A DNA stretch of 64,000 bases from Persicaria tinctoria (Eukaryota; Streptophyta; Magnoliopsida; Caryophyllales; Polygonaceae): positions 15,241,975 through 15,305,974 of the forward strand of contig JBANSL010000009.1 in NCBI GenBank assembly GCA_037127255.1, in the 5' to 3' direction. This document shows positions 35,740 to 48,905 of the stretch, piece after piece (within the stretch, counting starts at the first letter, position 1; every line of letters begins with the position of its first letter). Under the pieces are notes generated by a model. The model saw only the letters and a program-made list of their open reading frames with translations, had not been told where the DNA came from and did no database searches. The position numbers were made by a program, and so were the translations under genes.

Positions 35740-36211
35740 AAAATCATCTTAAAACAGGGGATGAAGTTTAGAATTGTTGAGTTTAAGGATCATGCCATTG
35801 ATCCCGTAAGCACCTCATAAGTGCCCCTATGAGATCCTCACAGTACCATTGTCATAACCATAATATCTCTAGTAGATTGTAGCAAGAATGTAGTATGGGC
35901 CCCTACCACATCCTTACTCCGACTTCTCGGCTATATCATAACTCGAAAAACATTACAACATCTCCACTAGGTCTTAGCAAGTAGTCTATAAGGGCCCCTA
36001 TAAAATGTATGTATCCACTTCGTGGGGCGTCATAATGCATGCTCGGTTAGAAAATTTCAAGAGAGTCCTTAGTTTGAAAATGTTTGGTCTCAAAATCATT
36101 GAAGTTATCAATCGCATTCGATTTCTCTAAATCCAACTCAGTCCTTTTTTTTTTTTTACACCATTCAAAATTCCCTATCCCGGCGTTAATCAAGAAATTT
36201 TCAAATCTCAA

Positions 36212-36231
36212 GAGGTGGAATCATCCACCTC
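36212..36231 (-). other. PPT-like perfect hairpin in E2a
   Basis: GAGGTGGA-TGAT-TCCACCTC (element sense) is a perfect 8-bp stem with a 4-base loop. Its 5' side repeats the PPT sequence found at the 3' LTR about 510 bases downstream. Same hairpin at 27916-27935 and 60734-60753, and split by the solo LTR in E1. Confidence 0.8.
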
Positions 36232-37639
36232 TAAGGGCTAATCCCATATTTCCTTCCTAGGTTCAAGTCAGAATCAAAGTTCAACAGTTCAATTTCTATC
36301 ATTTCCATCATCAAGCATCATGTATATATATATATATTGAATAACAATAGCACCTCGCGTCTAATAGCATAACATAATCACCTCAAGAATAGCCACATAG
36401 CATAGAATTCGCAGAACATTCGGCCCCAAGTAAAGTATACACTAGATCACTATCCGAGGAGAATCTGCCTTACACTACCAATCAATCTCCAACCAGTACA
36501 TCATACGATAAGTCTCAAAACACATATTAACACAGTGCCACAAGTCACATCAAGCATCTTCACATCATACTAAAAGTAATAATAAGTGCATCATCAAACC
36601 ATCGTAGCTAATCACGCAAGCACACATGTCAAGAGATCAATGGATTAGGTGTCATGGAGTTAGCACGTCAGTACACATCAATTCTCACAATCGCATAACA
36701 TCGCACTACAAGTAGAACCATTCATAGCAGATTTACCATGTCAACAAATCAACACATCAAGATCATGCTATTAAGATTCAGAAAAGGAAGATCAAGTAGT
36801 ATATAAATCACCAACATATCAGCATGCTATCAAAGACATCACCTCAAATAATCACAATATCGAATGGCGATCATTTAGTAACCAAGCACCATTAAGTCAT
36901 GTTCATCATTTAACGTATCAATAATCATGCTTAACTATATAACACAACATCATGCTTTCATATAATAACACATCATAATCTCTTATATCCTATCGCAACA
37001 CATCCTAACATTCTTCTATAACAACATAACAGGATAGCAAAGTATCAATATATCATGATAACATTTGTCACTTTCAACTAGATTTCAATATTGCATATCA
37101 ACATGTAATATCGTTCCATACCAAGTTCCTCATGGTCACTATCTAACATCATGACAGTACATATTAACAAGTCATGTAACCAAGAAAATCCTAAATTATC
37201 ATCAGTCAACAAGTCTCAATTTGCTATTATGCTCAAAATTATTGCAAAACATCATATATGAACATAGTCAATTCAAGCTAGCAAGTTTCATCATAACCTT
37301 ATCAGATACCAATTCAGGTTCCTTAGCATTCGCAGTTCATACTTTTAAAGACAAAGGAATTTAGATAATGCTTAACAACTCACATTAGCAACACATCAAG
37401 ACATCATGGTATATAAGAACTGCAAGACATTGAATCATATAATCATAACCAATGGACCCTCAGGAAACATTCATTACCAAGTAAGCACATCAACACGTAA
37501 ACTTCATCGTTAGGTCAGTGGAATATCACCATCAACTAATTTAGAAGGATTGGCAATTCAAACGAAGGACACTCTTGCTCGTAGTTCATATCGTACTCAG
37601 TAATCGTCATCATCAAAACGTGATTGTCCTGCCGAAATC

Positions 37640-37691
37640 GTTGATCCTGAGGCCCGTGGGTTATGGGCCCACGCCTTCGCGGCGTTGCTCT
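37640..37691 (-). other. tRNA-iMet-like sequence inside E2a
   Basis: The minus strand has GTGGGCCCATAACCCAC (37672-37656), identical over 17 bases to the anticodon arm of plant initiator tRNA-Met. It is followed by GGGCCTCAGGATCAACG, resembling the variable loop and T arm. Upstream AGAGCAACGCCGCGAAGGC corresponds to the D-arm region with about three bases missing. Confidence 0.78.
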
Positions 37692-40600
37692 ATCGCTATC
37701 GGACTTCCCATTTCCTCTTTCATGCGGTCGCTCGTCCAACGTGTCGCGTAGGAGTTCAAGTTAGCGAAGATAGGGGAGGGACAAGAGCGGACAACCCAAT
37801 GTTCCTTTCGGAACAAACACAGACCAACCCTAAAGATGACAACTAGAGACGAAACTCCGACCTGAGAATAGCAACGATGCCCTTATGGAAGTCCATTAAG
37901 TTATAATCGCGACAAGCAAACACGAATTCATCATGGAGCATATCAATCACACTAATCCACGCTAACATGTGCCTATATCAAGGGAGCAACATTCATATTC
38001 ATTTCCAACGACACGATCGATTCCTATACTGATGCAGGCGAGACAAGATAGTAGTCTATTATTCCATGAAAGCAGATATGCCTAGCAACTTAAGCAAGTT
38101 ATGCGGAATCAAGAATGATCATGCATGATTCGAGGTTATGTGGGATTTAACGACGATGACGAGTATGGTGCATATGAACGAATGCACAAGCATGGTGTAC
38201 ACATCAATAGGTCAGGTTAAATATGGCATGGCGGGGTGTAACATAACAACCAGATTAAGCGTCATACAAGAACATATAGGAGCAACTTAGTAACTATCTC
38301 ATCCGAACACACTGGTCATATAATAGGTCAAGCATTGCACGTAATCATACGATGAGATACATTTAGAAAGCACAGGTCCTATATGATACTAGCGACAAAT
38401 AATGTGATACAAGCATAATCAAGAGTCATTAAAAGGGGTTCAATAGGATGTTCACGAAACATGAGGCATCATTAAAAGTAACAAGAAGGACATCATGGGC
38501 AATAGATTATAATCATGCTAGGAACGAATCATCATAGGACACATATAAATGTACAATAGTTATCACATCATAGGACAGGTACAACATGTAATCATTTAGC
38601 GAGTCATATCGGAAATCATAAGTCCCACAGGATACTACTAGCACATATCGCCATGACCACAATCAAGGTAACTCAACTAAATTCATTTTAACATTCATGC
38701 GTCATGCATATGCGAAATGATATAACGTGGTGTGTAATCATGTGAGGTGTCAAATCATACATTTATGTCAACACTACAGGAATTCATAAGGTAATAGGGA
38801 AACACTACCGAGTGATAACATGTAAGCATGCCAGGATAAACCATCACATAAAGCAATTGATCATCGAATTCAACATCAATCTAATTTGCATGAGTAAGAT
38901 ATTTCAAGGTGATAAAAAGAGGGAAGGATCACACTATGAGGGACCTAGCTAAGAGGGAACCAGCAATAATGCAAGCAAGTTATAAATTCGCACAACTCAC
39001 AACCAATGACCCTACATGATGTTAAAAGCTCAATATGACATTCGATAAATACATGCGCTTGAATGACCAACACATTGAGGTGTAAGAAATCATTTTAACA
39101 TAGCCCGTCGATATAGAAGCATGGGAGGAATATAGCAATGCATAATGCAAGCCTACGCAACAAGCAATATGACTAGCATACAAGGTATGTATTACAACTC
39201 AACAACCATTTGAATAAGGCATGAATTTACCAAGACATCACGTCAAATAGCATGATCACAATTGAAATACTAATTTAGTCAATAAACCATGGGTAACATT
39301 GACTAATCATGCAGGGGAAATCATCTTACGACATTCATACAAGGGAAGTGAAGCACACTATCATGGGCCTAATCTAGGGGAAGACAATAACTATATACAT
39401 ACACTTATCATGCAATTCATGCTTCAAATCAGTCGTTAGTATGACCAATACAACAGGTCAATTAGACATGAGAATGCGACATATAATCAGGACAGGAAGC
39501 AAGGTGCAACACGGGACCTAAGCAATGGGGAAAGCATGGGTACAGAATGTCATACAACCATGAATTTACGTTAAGGATCATCATCTTAACATGTACTGGG
39601 AATTACGTATCATATAAGGCATGTTGACATCAAGTTGTAACACATATTCATCAAGTATGGAACTCACTCTATCATGATACCAGAACTAAAAGATCACACT
39701 ATCATAAACCTATTTGCAGGGAGAACATTAATCATGCGGCTTCCTAACACATGACATTTACATTCATGCACTAGTATGACGATGCAACATACTGAGTAGG
39801 GCATGCTGGGATGATAGAGACGTAACATGTGTAACTTGGACTCACACAATGGCCATCATGAACATTAAAGTATGCATTCATCAAGACTCAATTATACCAC
39901 ATATTCCCCATCCAACGCAACTAATCACACAACAATATCAAGTGCAAAACAACCAACAGTCGTTAATCTGACGAATACAAAATAGATGGGCATGTTGTAG
40001 ATTCTTCCCATAAAACGAGTAATAAGCATCAAGGCGTCATCCGCTAGTATGATAAAGAGATCATTTACATGCATTCATACGAAGAAGAGTTTATCACACT
40101 ATCATGGACCTAACCCAGGAGAAAACAATTATCATGTAGGTTCATATCATGTGGTTTATACGCTTCCAATCAATCATTAGTACAATTAATACAATAAGTC
40201 AAGTAGGCATGCTATGACAACGTAATCACGATAGAGAGTGAGACATAACACAAGACTTGATCAATGTAACTAATCACAGATGTAATAACATGAGCAACAT
40301 TTTACAAATGAGCATTTGCAAGGTACATGCGGGAGGTTACAAAACCATGTCATGCAGTACAGAGAGAGTCACCATTACAACCAGACAGAGATCCCTAAGG
40401 GAAACCATTGACCTTCCCCAACTGACTCATCACCCCTATTTCTCGTGGGACCTGGGTACGTACGACTCTTTGTGGCAAGAAAACCTCGGTTGATCATCAT
40501 AAGAATAAAGGAAGATAACCCCGAAAACACCTTACTTTTGCCTCAAAATGACATCGAGAACTACCTTCCAATACTCACTCAGATAACCTTCATATACATA

Positions 40601-41294
40601 CATGAGTTTCTGACGCAATGTGTTTACCAACCCGATTCCCATGAAGGATACTGACATCCGGGAGAAAGACTCAATAGAACCGTCAAAGGGTTAACAAACA
40701 TAGTGGAATGGGCTATTTCACACAAGTTGGGTTGACCACATAGAATTAAGGGTACTCCCACTATCCTGTTTGTACAGATCAGTCGATACACATTTAATTG
40801 TTAGGCATACCAAACAGACTTTAGCATATCAAGCACTCAGTATAGAATTAGTCAATGACAATTACAATGACCTCCTTCAAGGGAGATCGTACTCAGTCTC
40901 AATATATAAAGCACATCAAGCTATCTAATGTCACTCTTCGAGGAGCGACTGACCGGAGGGGAAAAAACCTCGCGATCCTACCTAACTCGCCACTCCAACG
41001 ACCTTGGTGCAATCTCCTTGGAGTCTTCTGAACCCTATGTAAAGAGAAAGCTAGTATTTTGCCTATCGTTCCCAACTACACCCAATAGGGGTGGTCTAGT
41101 GCCTTTACTACACACTCGTGTCCCCGTTTGGTCGATTTTCCTTATTTATTACAAGTCGAGTTCATTACTTAGTTCAATTTTAGTTAAGCATGTTAAATTC
41201 ATTTTGCCCCTTTAAATCCTTTTCGAAAAGTCCTTGAAACTCGTGGGCTGTTTTCAAAACTTACACTCGACCCTTGTGTACCCGAATTGCACAA

Positions 41295-41311
41295 CCTGAG
41301 CTCTGATACCA
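41295..41311 (-). other. E2a primer-binding site (tRNA-iMet type)
   Basis: The minus strand reads TGGTATCAGAGCTCAGG a few bases after the LTR end. TGGTATCAGAG is exactly complementary to the 3' end of plant tRNA-iMet with CCA. Confidence 0.9.
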
Positions 41312-41315
41312 TCTT

Positions 41316-42499
41316 TGTAACGGCCTAGAATTATGATTTCCGGGTTACGTTTCAAGGGATAAAACCCCTTGTTCGGATCTTGCAATCCAGGTACGGGTTG
41401 AGTTTTAAAACAAAATATTTGTACTAAAAGAAGGGATTTCGAACCCTTAAAGATCGCGGATCCATTGGGGACTGTATACCTGCCTTAGTCTAATCGTGAA
41501 ATCGAGCGAAAGCAAAAATAAAGTTGAGTTTAAATACAATCCGAAAAGGAGTATAAAAGAGAGGAAGTGTGGTGGTCTCTCAACCTCTCGATCTAACGCC
41601 AAAAGTCTGAACCCGCCAAGCATCCACATAAGCAACGATAACGGCTAGCGATTACCTGAATCTAAAAAAAATGAGGGGGATCTGGGTCAATCATCAGGTC
41701 ACTCATGCGCGTATGTAAACACACTCTGAGAGGCATATAATAAGCATCCTATTCTTAAGATGAAATGCGTAATGTCATGCGTAAATTAAATCACATACAT
41801 ATACTGACAGTTTAATATAATGCAGAAAGCGATAAATGGATCCACACAGAATGCCAAGTGGCATGTCCCGCTCGTACCTCCACCCCCTTTCAATAGGGCG
41901 GAGACTGACCAGTTCGGTGCTATAGCATATCAATTTCTTCGTGGTGGCACACAAACCACGGCATCATCATATCATATCATATCATCTCATCGCTTGCCCG
42001 ATGGTGCTGGGCTACCCTATGGGCTACCCTATGACCCTAGCAAAGACTCTAGGACTATCACAGATAACGGCCGTTCTCTTGCAAGGACATATAGCAATCA
42101 TATGATTTTCATTTTAGCTCCTAAGCATGATTCTAAGTCGTATGGTGCATGGACACTAGCCTACTATATAACACCCAGTGCATAGAGCGCCCATCATGAG
42201 TAAGTTCAAAGAACTTACCTGGCGAAGCGCATAATCCAAACAATATAGCAATCAAGCAAATCCAGGCTGATTAGAGCTCACCTAGAAGATAAGCAACATA
42301 ATAAGTCTAAGTCTACTTAAACAAAGCATATCAAATAACACACATAAGATTCACATAAAACATATATAACCTAACCATCCCATCATCAACAACATTAGTG
42401 TCTTAATTCAATTTCTCATCTCGTTTCACCACCTCATATCGTTTTCATCATAACTTGCCAACTCATCAGCTTAAAATAACCTCCATATCATACTTGCAT

Positions 42500-42547
<48 letters not shown>

Positions 42548-44046
42548 TTATCATAATTAAGTAATTAACTAACCTTTAATCTCTAATATAATTCACCACA
42601 AGTCATGCTATTAGTCACACATATCATCCCGTCAGTCAAACGATCATTTTATCATGCTAGTTAGTCATCGAATAAGCCGGGTTCCCAAGTTAGTCCCAAA
42701 TCCATTTCAAAATCCAAATTAAACAGTTAAGAATTCCGACCCTTGAAAATACTCGCTAAGATCCTTTTCAATTATTCATTAAATTACTTTACGATCTTTG
42801 AAATTCTTTTCCAAATTCCTTTTTAAATCTTCAAGTCCAAATAATATTATATGATATTTTAAATACCATTTATTAACCCCTTTATAAAATATTTTCAGAT
42901 CCTCTAAATCCAAACCATTTTTATTTAATAAATCAAACCTTATAATTCTCCCAAAATATAATAATTTATCTTTTAAATACTCAATTACTATTATAATATA
43001 TTTTAATTACCGTTAATTAGTTAAATAATAAACAGATAACCCGAAACGTACCGAACCGAACCCGCCACTATTAATCCCCAACCGTTATATAACAATATAT
43101 ATGAAATGTTAGCAAGGGGGCCCACAATCATCTCCTTCCTCCGATCAAGGCTGCTCCCGCCTGGCTCCCGCTTCAAATCAAACGGCTCCCGCCTGCGAGG
43201 ATCGACGTCGGCGTCTCCAGCTTCCTCCGCCTGCTCGCCTGCGGCTCGGACTCTAGCACACCTCCCCATGGCTTCCTCGGCTTTCCCCTCCCAAATCCGA
43301 TCACCTCCCGTCTTGCCGGACAAGAGCTCGCCCGCTCCCACGCGCTCGCGCCGCTCGCTGCTCACGAGCTCGCACGCTCTCGAGCTCGCGGCGCTGGCGG
43401 CTCCTAGGTAGCGCTAGGCGGCTCCGGCTACTGCTGGTAGCTTCGAGTGGGTGTCGAAGGGTTGCCGATGGTCCTTGGGTGGAAGGAGAACGAAGCTGAT
43501 GCGTCTGCTCTTAGAACACAAGGAGAAGGAGGTGGGGCTGTACTGCTTGGTGCTCCGAGGAAGGGTGGTGCGTGGTGGTGTCTGGGGATTTCAACAGGAG
43601 GTGGTGGTGATGGTGAAGGTGGAGATGAGGTGTGGCTGATCCGAAGGAGAGCAGGGGAGGGTAATGGTGAATGACAGTGATGATGATGGTAAAAATGGCA
43701 GGTAAGGGGTGGGTTAAAAGGGTATGGTGAGTAATGGGAGTAGGTGAGGATTGAGTGTAGGATTAGTTTACCAATACCCGGTAATAAATCTTGAATACGC
43801 GAATTTGAATTCCGCAATTAGTTCTCAAATGTTATTTTTCCTGACTCTCGCTCTCTCGATCAATTAGATTTTGTAAAATCGACAAGGATATCGTCATCCG
43901 ATAATTATTTTGAATTTTACCTTTATTCGTCAAATTTTATATTTCGGCCAGAATCCGCTAAATGAGTTCTAAATTCAGTTTTAGTTCATTTTTAATTTTC
44001 TTTTTTTTTCCCCAGAAATTAGGATTTGAAAATCCGAGCCTTTACA
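41316..44046 (-). mobile_element. E2a 5' LTR
   Basis: About 2.73 kb with standard termini. It contains a (TA)n run (about 42505-42545), the splice donor (42213-42222), a conserved box shortened by a small deletion (42012-42076) and a GC-rich section (43100-43680). Open frames there are low-complexity. Confidence 0.9.
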
Positions 44047-44119
44047 ACCCCTCCCTCTGTACGTAATCCCATATATTCATATGCAAAATAATAATAACAA
44101 CAACAACAACAACAACAAC

Positions 44120-44188
<69 letters not shown>

Positions 44189-44289
44189 GTATATATACTT
44201 TATTTTGGATTTTCCTATAGATTATTCCAAGATATATTCTACCTCATAATCTCCCAATTTTTTAAATATTCCAAGTAATATTCTACCTC

Positions 44290-44361
<72 letters not shown>

Positions 44362-44726
44362 TATTTTCATAATTTTTCGTAATCTCCAAACAAATATTTC
44401 CTTCCAATGAAAATCTAAATGTGTGGAAAAACCAATTTAAAGAAAAATATATATTGACCAATGAAAATCTTTTAGCTTTTGCTATATCAAAAGTGGTTAT
44501 TTTCAAGACAATAATGATGGAAGAGTGGGTCCCACACTCCAATTCAAAACGGCCAAAATGAAAATTAAGGAAATCGTGTCTTGGAAATCCGGGTTAACGT
44601 GGTTAATTTGGTTAAAAAAATGTTGGGGTGGAGGTTAGAACCTGGGGCAACTGCATGCTGGGGTGGAGGTTTAACCAATGGAGCTATGATAGATTACATT
44701 ACTATTTTTAACGGCGTTTTATATAT
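44047..44726. repeat. Satellite-like monomer 3, middle part
   Basis: After the ACCCC duplication come a long (CAA/TAA)n run (44087-44187), a second (TAA)n run (44292-44360), and module B (44621-44692). It is interrupted by the Mutator-like element at 44727. Confidence 0.85.
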
Positions 44727-45842
44727 GGGTAAACTGCAGAAAACCACCCTTTAAACAGGGCATATTGCCCAAAACCACCCCTTATATACATAATTGTAAA
44801 AAACCACCCTTTAAAAGGGTTTTGTTAGCGAAAGACCATCCTTTGTAGGTTTCCGTTAGAAACTTAGTTAAATATATGAAATTACGAAATTGTCCTTAAT
44901 ATTTAAATTATATTCCTATATTTTAGTACAAATGAAGGATTAAAAACAAAAAAAAACAAGTAAAAAGTAAGGCGTGGGTGGAGATTTACATTCATCCATT
45001 TCATCTTCCTTCTTCGTACATAGGTCAAGGTCACACGGTAGGGATTTTGGAGCATGAATGTTTGCAAATTTTTGTGTGAAATTGAATGGGAAATCAAAAA
45101 TTATACTAAAGGGCAAGTCTTTAACTTGGCAATTTCATGCCCAAAGAGGAGGCCTCCACCTCCAGCAACCAAAGATAGAAGAATAATACGCCGGGTTTGA
45201 CTTGAAGCGGCTTCCTCGACAAATTTCTGAGCGGCCTTCATACAACCAAGATTCGAGTCCCCCTTCGCCGAATCTCCGAGTCGGGACGATCGCTTGCTTT
45301 CCCCTTTCGATTCGCCCTTTCTTTCTTAATTTTCGGGGTCTGAAGGTTGTGTTCGGGGTCTTAATTTTTGGAGTCCCCCTTCTGGATATTGATTTGATTT
45401 AGGTGTTTCGATCTTGAATTTAGATCTAGATTTTGGGGGTTTTCGTATGAGCTAGGTTTCGACGGCGGAAAAGGCTTTCGGTTTTCCGGGTGGCTGCGTT
45501 GGTGGTGGCCGAGATCTGAGTGGCTTGGTTGATGGAGGCCGAGATCTGGGTGGATGCGTTGGTGGCGGCGGCGTTCATGGTAGGGTGGTTAGGTTTGATG
45601 CTTTCTCTATTTTATTTAAGTTTTCTTTTCATGTTAAAACATAGAAAGAAAATAATTTTTTTAAAAAAGGAATGTGGGCCATGTTTGACGTTTTTGTAAC
45701 GGACCGTGACTGGATTGATGTAGGGGTGGTGTTTGGCAAGAAAAAATATTTTAAAGGGTGGTTTTCAGTAATTATATATATAAGGGGTGGTACGTTTTGG
45801 ACAATATGCCCTATTTAAAGGGTGGTTTTATGCGGTTTACCC
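44727..45842. mobile_element. Non-autonomous Mutator-like element (MULE)
   Basis: Terminal inverted repeats of roughly 90 bases start GGGTAAACTGCAGAAAACC on the left and GGGTAAACCGCATAAAACC on the right (reverse complement). The flanking 9-bp duplication TTTATATAT (44718-44726 and 45843-45851) is perfect, the hallmark of Mutator-like elements. Other monomers show the empty site. The 1.1 kb body has no transposase. Its centre (about 45130-45600) is richer in G+C, with a 66-codon plus-strand frame at 45202-45402, and could be captured gene sequence, but no product is recognised. Confidence 0.93.
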
Positions 45843-46540
45843 TTTATATATATCTCATATGTCCCACATACCCTAAACCTAAACCCTAAACCCTAAACCC
45901 TAAAGCGTAAACCCTAAACCCTAAACACCCCCTACCGAAATTTGTTTGTGTTTGAAAACTATTCACACACATATATAAGATAGATTACATTGATATGTTC
46001 AACGGCATTTTATATATATCTCATACCTCCCGTAAACCCTAAACCCTAAACCCTAAACTCCCACTACCAAAATTTGTTTGTTTGTGAAAACTATTCACAT
46101 ATATAACATAGATTACATTGATATAATCAAAGGCGTTTTATATATATCCCATACCTCCCGTAAACCCTAAACCCTAAACCCTATTACCCTAAACCCAAAA
46201 CTCCCTCTACCAAAATGAGTTTGTCTATGAAGACTATTCACATATATAAGATGGTTATATATTGGTCACTTAAGTTTTCTTTATGTTATATAGGTATAAC
46301 TTTAGATGTGATACAACTTTAATTTAAATTTGTAAGCTTAGAAAAATTCTTAAATATTTGGGTTGTAATGCTTTTATAATACAAGATAGTATAGATATAG
46401 TATATATGTACTGCATTTATAGATAATGCCCATATATATTCCATCGTCCGAAAAAAAAAAGAGAAGATACTAAAACATGAATGTCACTTTGTTATATCTC
46501 TACTTATGATATTCCATTTTTTTTAATGAAAAACCCAATT
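45843..46540. repeat. Satellite-like monomer 3, right part
   Basis: Starts with the MULE duplication, then telomere-like blocks at 45870-45926, 46034-46059 and 46160-46199, and the AT-rich tail. Confidence 0.85.
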
Positions 46541-46820
46541 GAGTGAAAAAAAATAGAGATTTAGCCAAATTGAGTGAAATGGAAAAAAAAAAAAAAAAAA
46601 TAGACTACCAAGACTCGAACCCTGGTCTCTTGCGTATCAAGGGAAAATTGAGAATACCTAAGACCAATTTAGCTAGTAGAACTTTATTGTTCCAATCACT
46701 ACACATTCAGTATACATGATTAAAAGAACCAACATACACAACTCAACAAAAACTATTCTTTTTTCCAAACCCATCCCTCTGTACGTAATCCCATATATTC
46801 ATATGCAAAATAATAATAAC

Positions 46821-46880
<60 letters not shown>

Positions 46881-47997
46881 GTATATATACTTTATTTTGG
46901 ATTTTCCTATAGATTATTCCAAGATATATTCTACCTCATAATCTCCCAATTTTTCAAATATTCCAAGTAATATTCTACCTCATAATAATAATAATAATAT
47001 TAATATATTTTCATAATTTTTCGTAATCTCCAAACAAATATTTCCTTCCAATGAAAATCTAAATGTGTGGAAAAACCAATTTAAAGAAAAAATATATATT
47101 GACCAATGAAAATCTTTTAGCTTTTGTTATATCCAAAGTGGTTATTTCCAACACAATAATGATGGAAGAGTGGGTCCCACACTCCAATTCAAAACGGCCA
47201 AATTGAAAATTAAGGAAATCGTGTCTTGGAAATCCGGGTTCGACAAAAATTTAAACGTGGTTAATTTGGTTAAAAAAATGCTGGGGTGGAGGTTCGAACC
47301 TGGGGCAACTGCATGCTGGGGTGGAGGTTTAACCAATGGAGCTATGATAGATTACATTGCTATTTTTAACGGCGTTTTATATATATCTCATACGTCCCAC
47401 ATACCCTAAACCTAAACCCTAAATCCTAAACCCTAAACCCTAAAGCGTAAACCCTAAACACCCCCTACCAAATTTTGTTTGTGTGTGAAAACTATTCACA
47501 CATATATATAAGATAGATTACATTGATATGTTCAACGGCATTTTATATATATCCCATACCTCCCGTAAACCCTAAACCCTAAACCCTAAACTCCCTCTAC
47601 CAAAATTTGTTTGTGTGTGAAAACTATTCACATATATAACATAGATTACATTGATATAATCAAAGGCGTTTTATATATATCCCATACCTCCCGTAAACCC
47701 TAAACCCTATTACCCTAAACCCTAAACTCCCTCTACCAAAATGAGTTTGTGTATGAAGACTATTCACATATATAAGATGGTTATATATTGGCCACTTAAG
47801 TTTTCTTTATGTTATATAGGTATAACTTTAGATGTGATACAACTTTAATTTAAATTAGTAAGCTTAAAAAAAATCTTAAATATTTGGGTTGTAATGCTAT
47901 TATAATACAAGATAGTATAGATATAGTATATATGTACTACATTTATAGATAATGCCCATATATATTCCATCCTCCGAACCATTTTTTTAAAGAACAA
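46541..47997. repeat. Satellite-like monomer 4 (uninterrupted)
   Basis: About 1457 bases: module A (46601-46680), (TAA)n (46810-46879), module B (47280-47350), telomere-like blocks (47402-47458, 47566-47591, 47694-47728) and the AT-rich tail. It provides the reference period for the array. Confidence 0.9.
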
Positions 47998-48905
47998 CCC
48001 AATTGAGTGAAAAAAATAGAGATTAAGCCAAATTGAGTGAAATGCAAAAAACAAAAAAAAAATAGACTACCAAGACTCGAACCCTGGTCTCTTGCGTATC
48101 AAGGGAAGATTGAGAATACCTAAGACCAATTTAGCTAGTAGAACTTTATTGTTCCCATCACTACACATTCAGTATACATGCTTAAAAGAACCAACATACA
48201 CAACTCAACAAAAACTATTTTTTTTCCAAACCCCTCCCTCTGTACGTAATCCCATATATTCATATGCAAAACAACAACAACAATAATAATAATAATAATA
48301 ATAAGGTATATATACCTTATTTTGGATTTTCCTATAGAATATTCCAAGATATATTCTACCTCATAATCTCCCAATTTTTCAAATATTCCAAGATATATTC
48401 TACCTCATAATAATAATAATAATATTAATATTTTTTCATAATTTTTCGTAATCTCCAAACAAATATATCCTTCCAATGAAAATCTAAATGTGTGGAAAAA
48501 CCAATTTAAAGAAAAATATATATTGACCAATGAAAATCTATTAGCTTTTGCTATATCCAAAGTGGTTATTTCCAAGACAATAATGATGGAAGAGTGGGTC
48601 CCACACTCCAATTCAAAACGGCCAAATTGAAAATTAAGGAAATCGTGTCTTGGAAATCTGGGTTAGTCAAAATTTTAAACGTGGTTAATTTGGTTAAAAA
48701 AATGCTGGGGTGGAGGTTCGAACCTGGGGCAACTGCATGCTGGGGTGGAGGTTTAACCAATGGAGCTATGATAGATTACATTGCTATTTTTAACGGCGTT
48801 TTATATATATCTCATACGTCCCACATACCCTAAACCTAAACCCTAAACCCTAAACCCTAAAGCGTAAACCCTAAACCCTAAACACCCCCTACCAAAATTT
48901 GTTTG
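47998..48905. repeat. Satellite-like monomer 5, cut by E3
   Basis: Module A (48063-48142), a short (CAA/TAA)n run (48270-48303), module B (48702-48773) and the first telomere-like block (48827-48884). It ends at TTTGTTTG where E3 begins. Confidence 0.85.

Larger units (their letters stand above)
35740..41294 (-). other. E2a internal domain (noncoding)
   Basis: About 5.5 kb without gag or pol. The motif seen on the plus strand as CACACTAT(C)ATGGACCTA recurs near 38930, 39355, 39700 and 40090, spaced about 350-430 bases, marking degenerate internal tandem units. An antisense frame near the PBS (40928-41215 plus) shares FPTTPNRGGL and TRVPVWS with an E1 antisense frame. The iMet-like sequence lies at 37640-37691. 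Confidence 0.75.
27694..44046 (-). mobile_element. Retroelement E2a (LARD-like, minus strand) with nested E2b
   Basis: The minus-strand element starts at 44046 (TGTAAAGGCTCGG) and ends at 27694 (GGGCCGTTACA), with the perfect duplication ACCCC at 27689-27693 and 44047-44051. Joining the flanks restores the satellite phrase CCCCTCCCTCTGTACG. Order in its own sense: 5' LTR 44046-41316, PBS, internal domain to 35703, the first 193 bases of the 3' LTR (35702-35510), nested E2b (35509-27732), then the last 38 bases of the 3' LTR. Most of the 3' LTR has been lost. No protein genes are present. Confidence 0.88.

Noticed and set aside
27694..44046. E2 as a tandem three-LTR element formed by unequal recombination
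   Set aside because: The central LTR begins after 193 bases of E2a LTR at 35510/35509, with its own TGTAAAG head. A nested insertion plus deletion explains this better.
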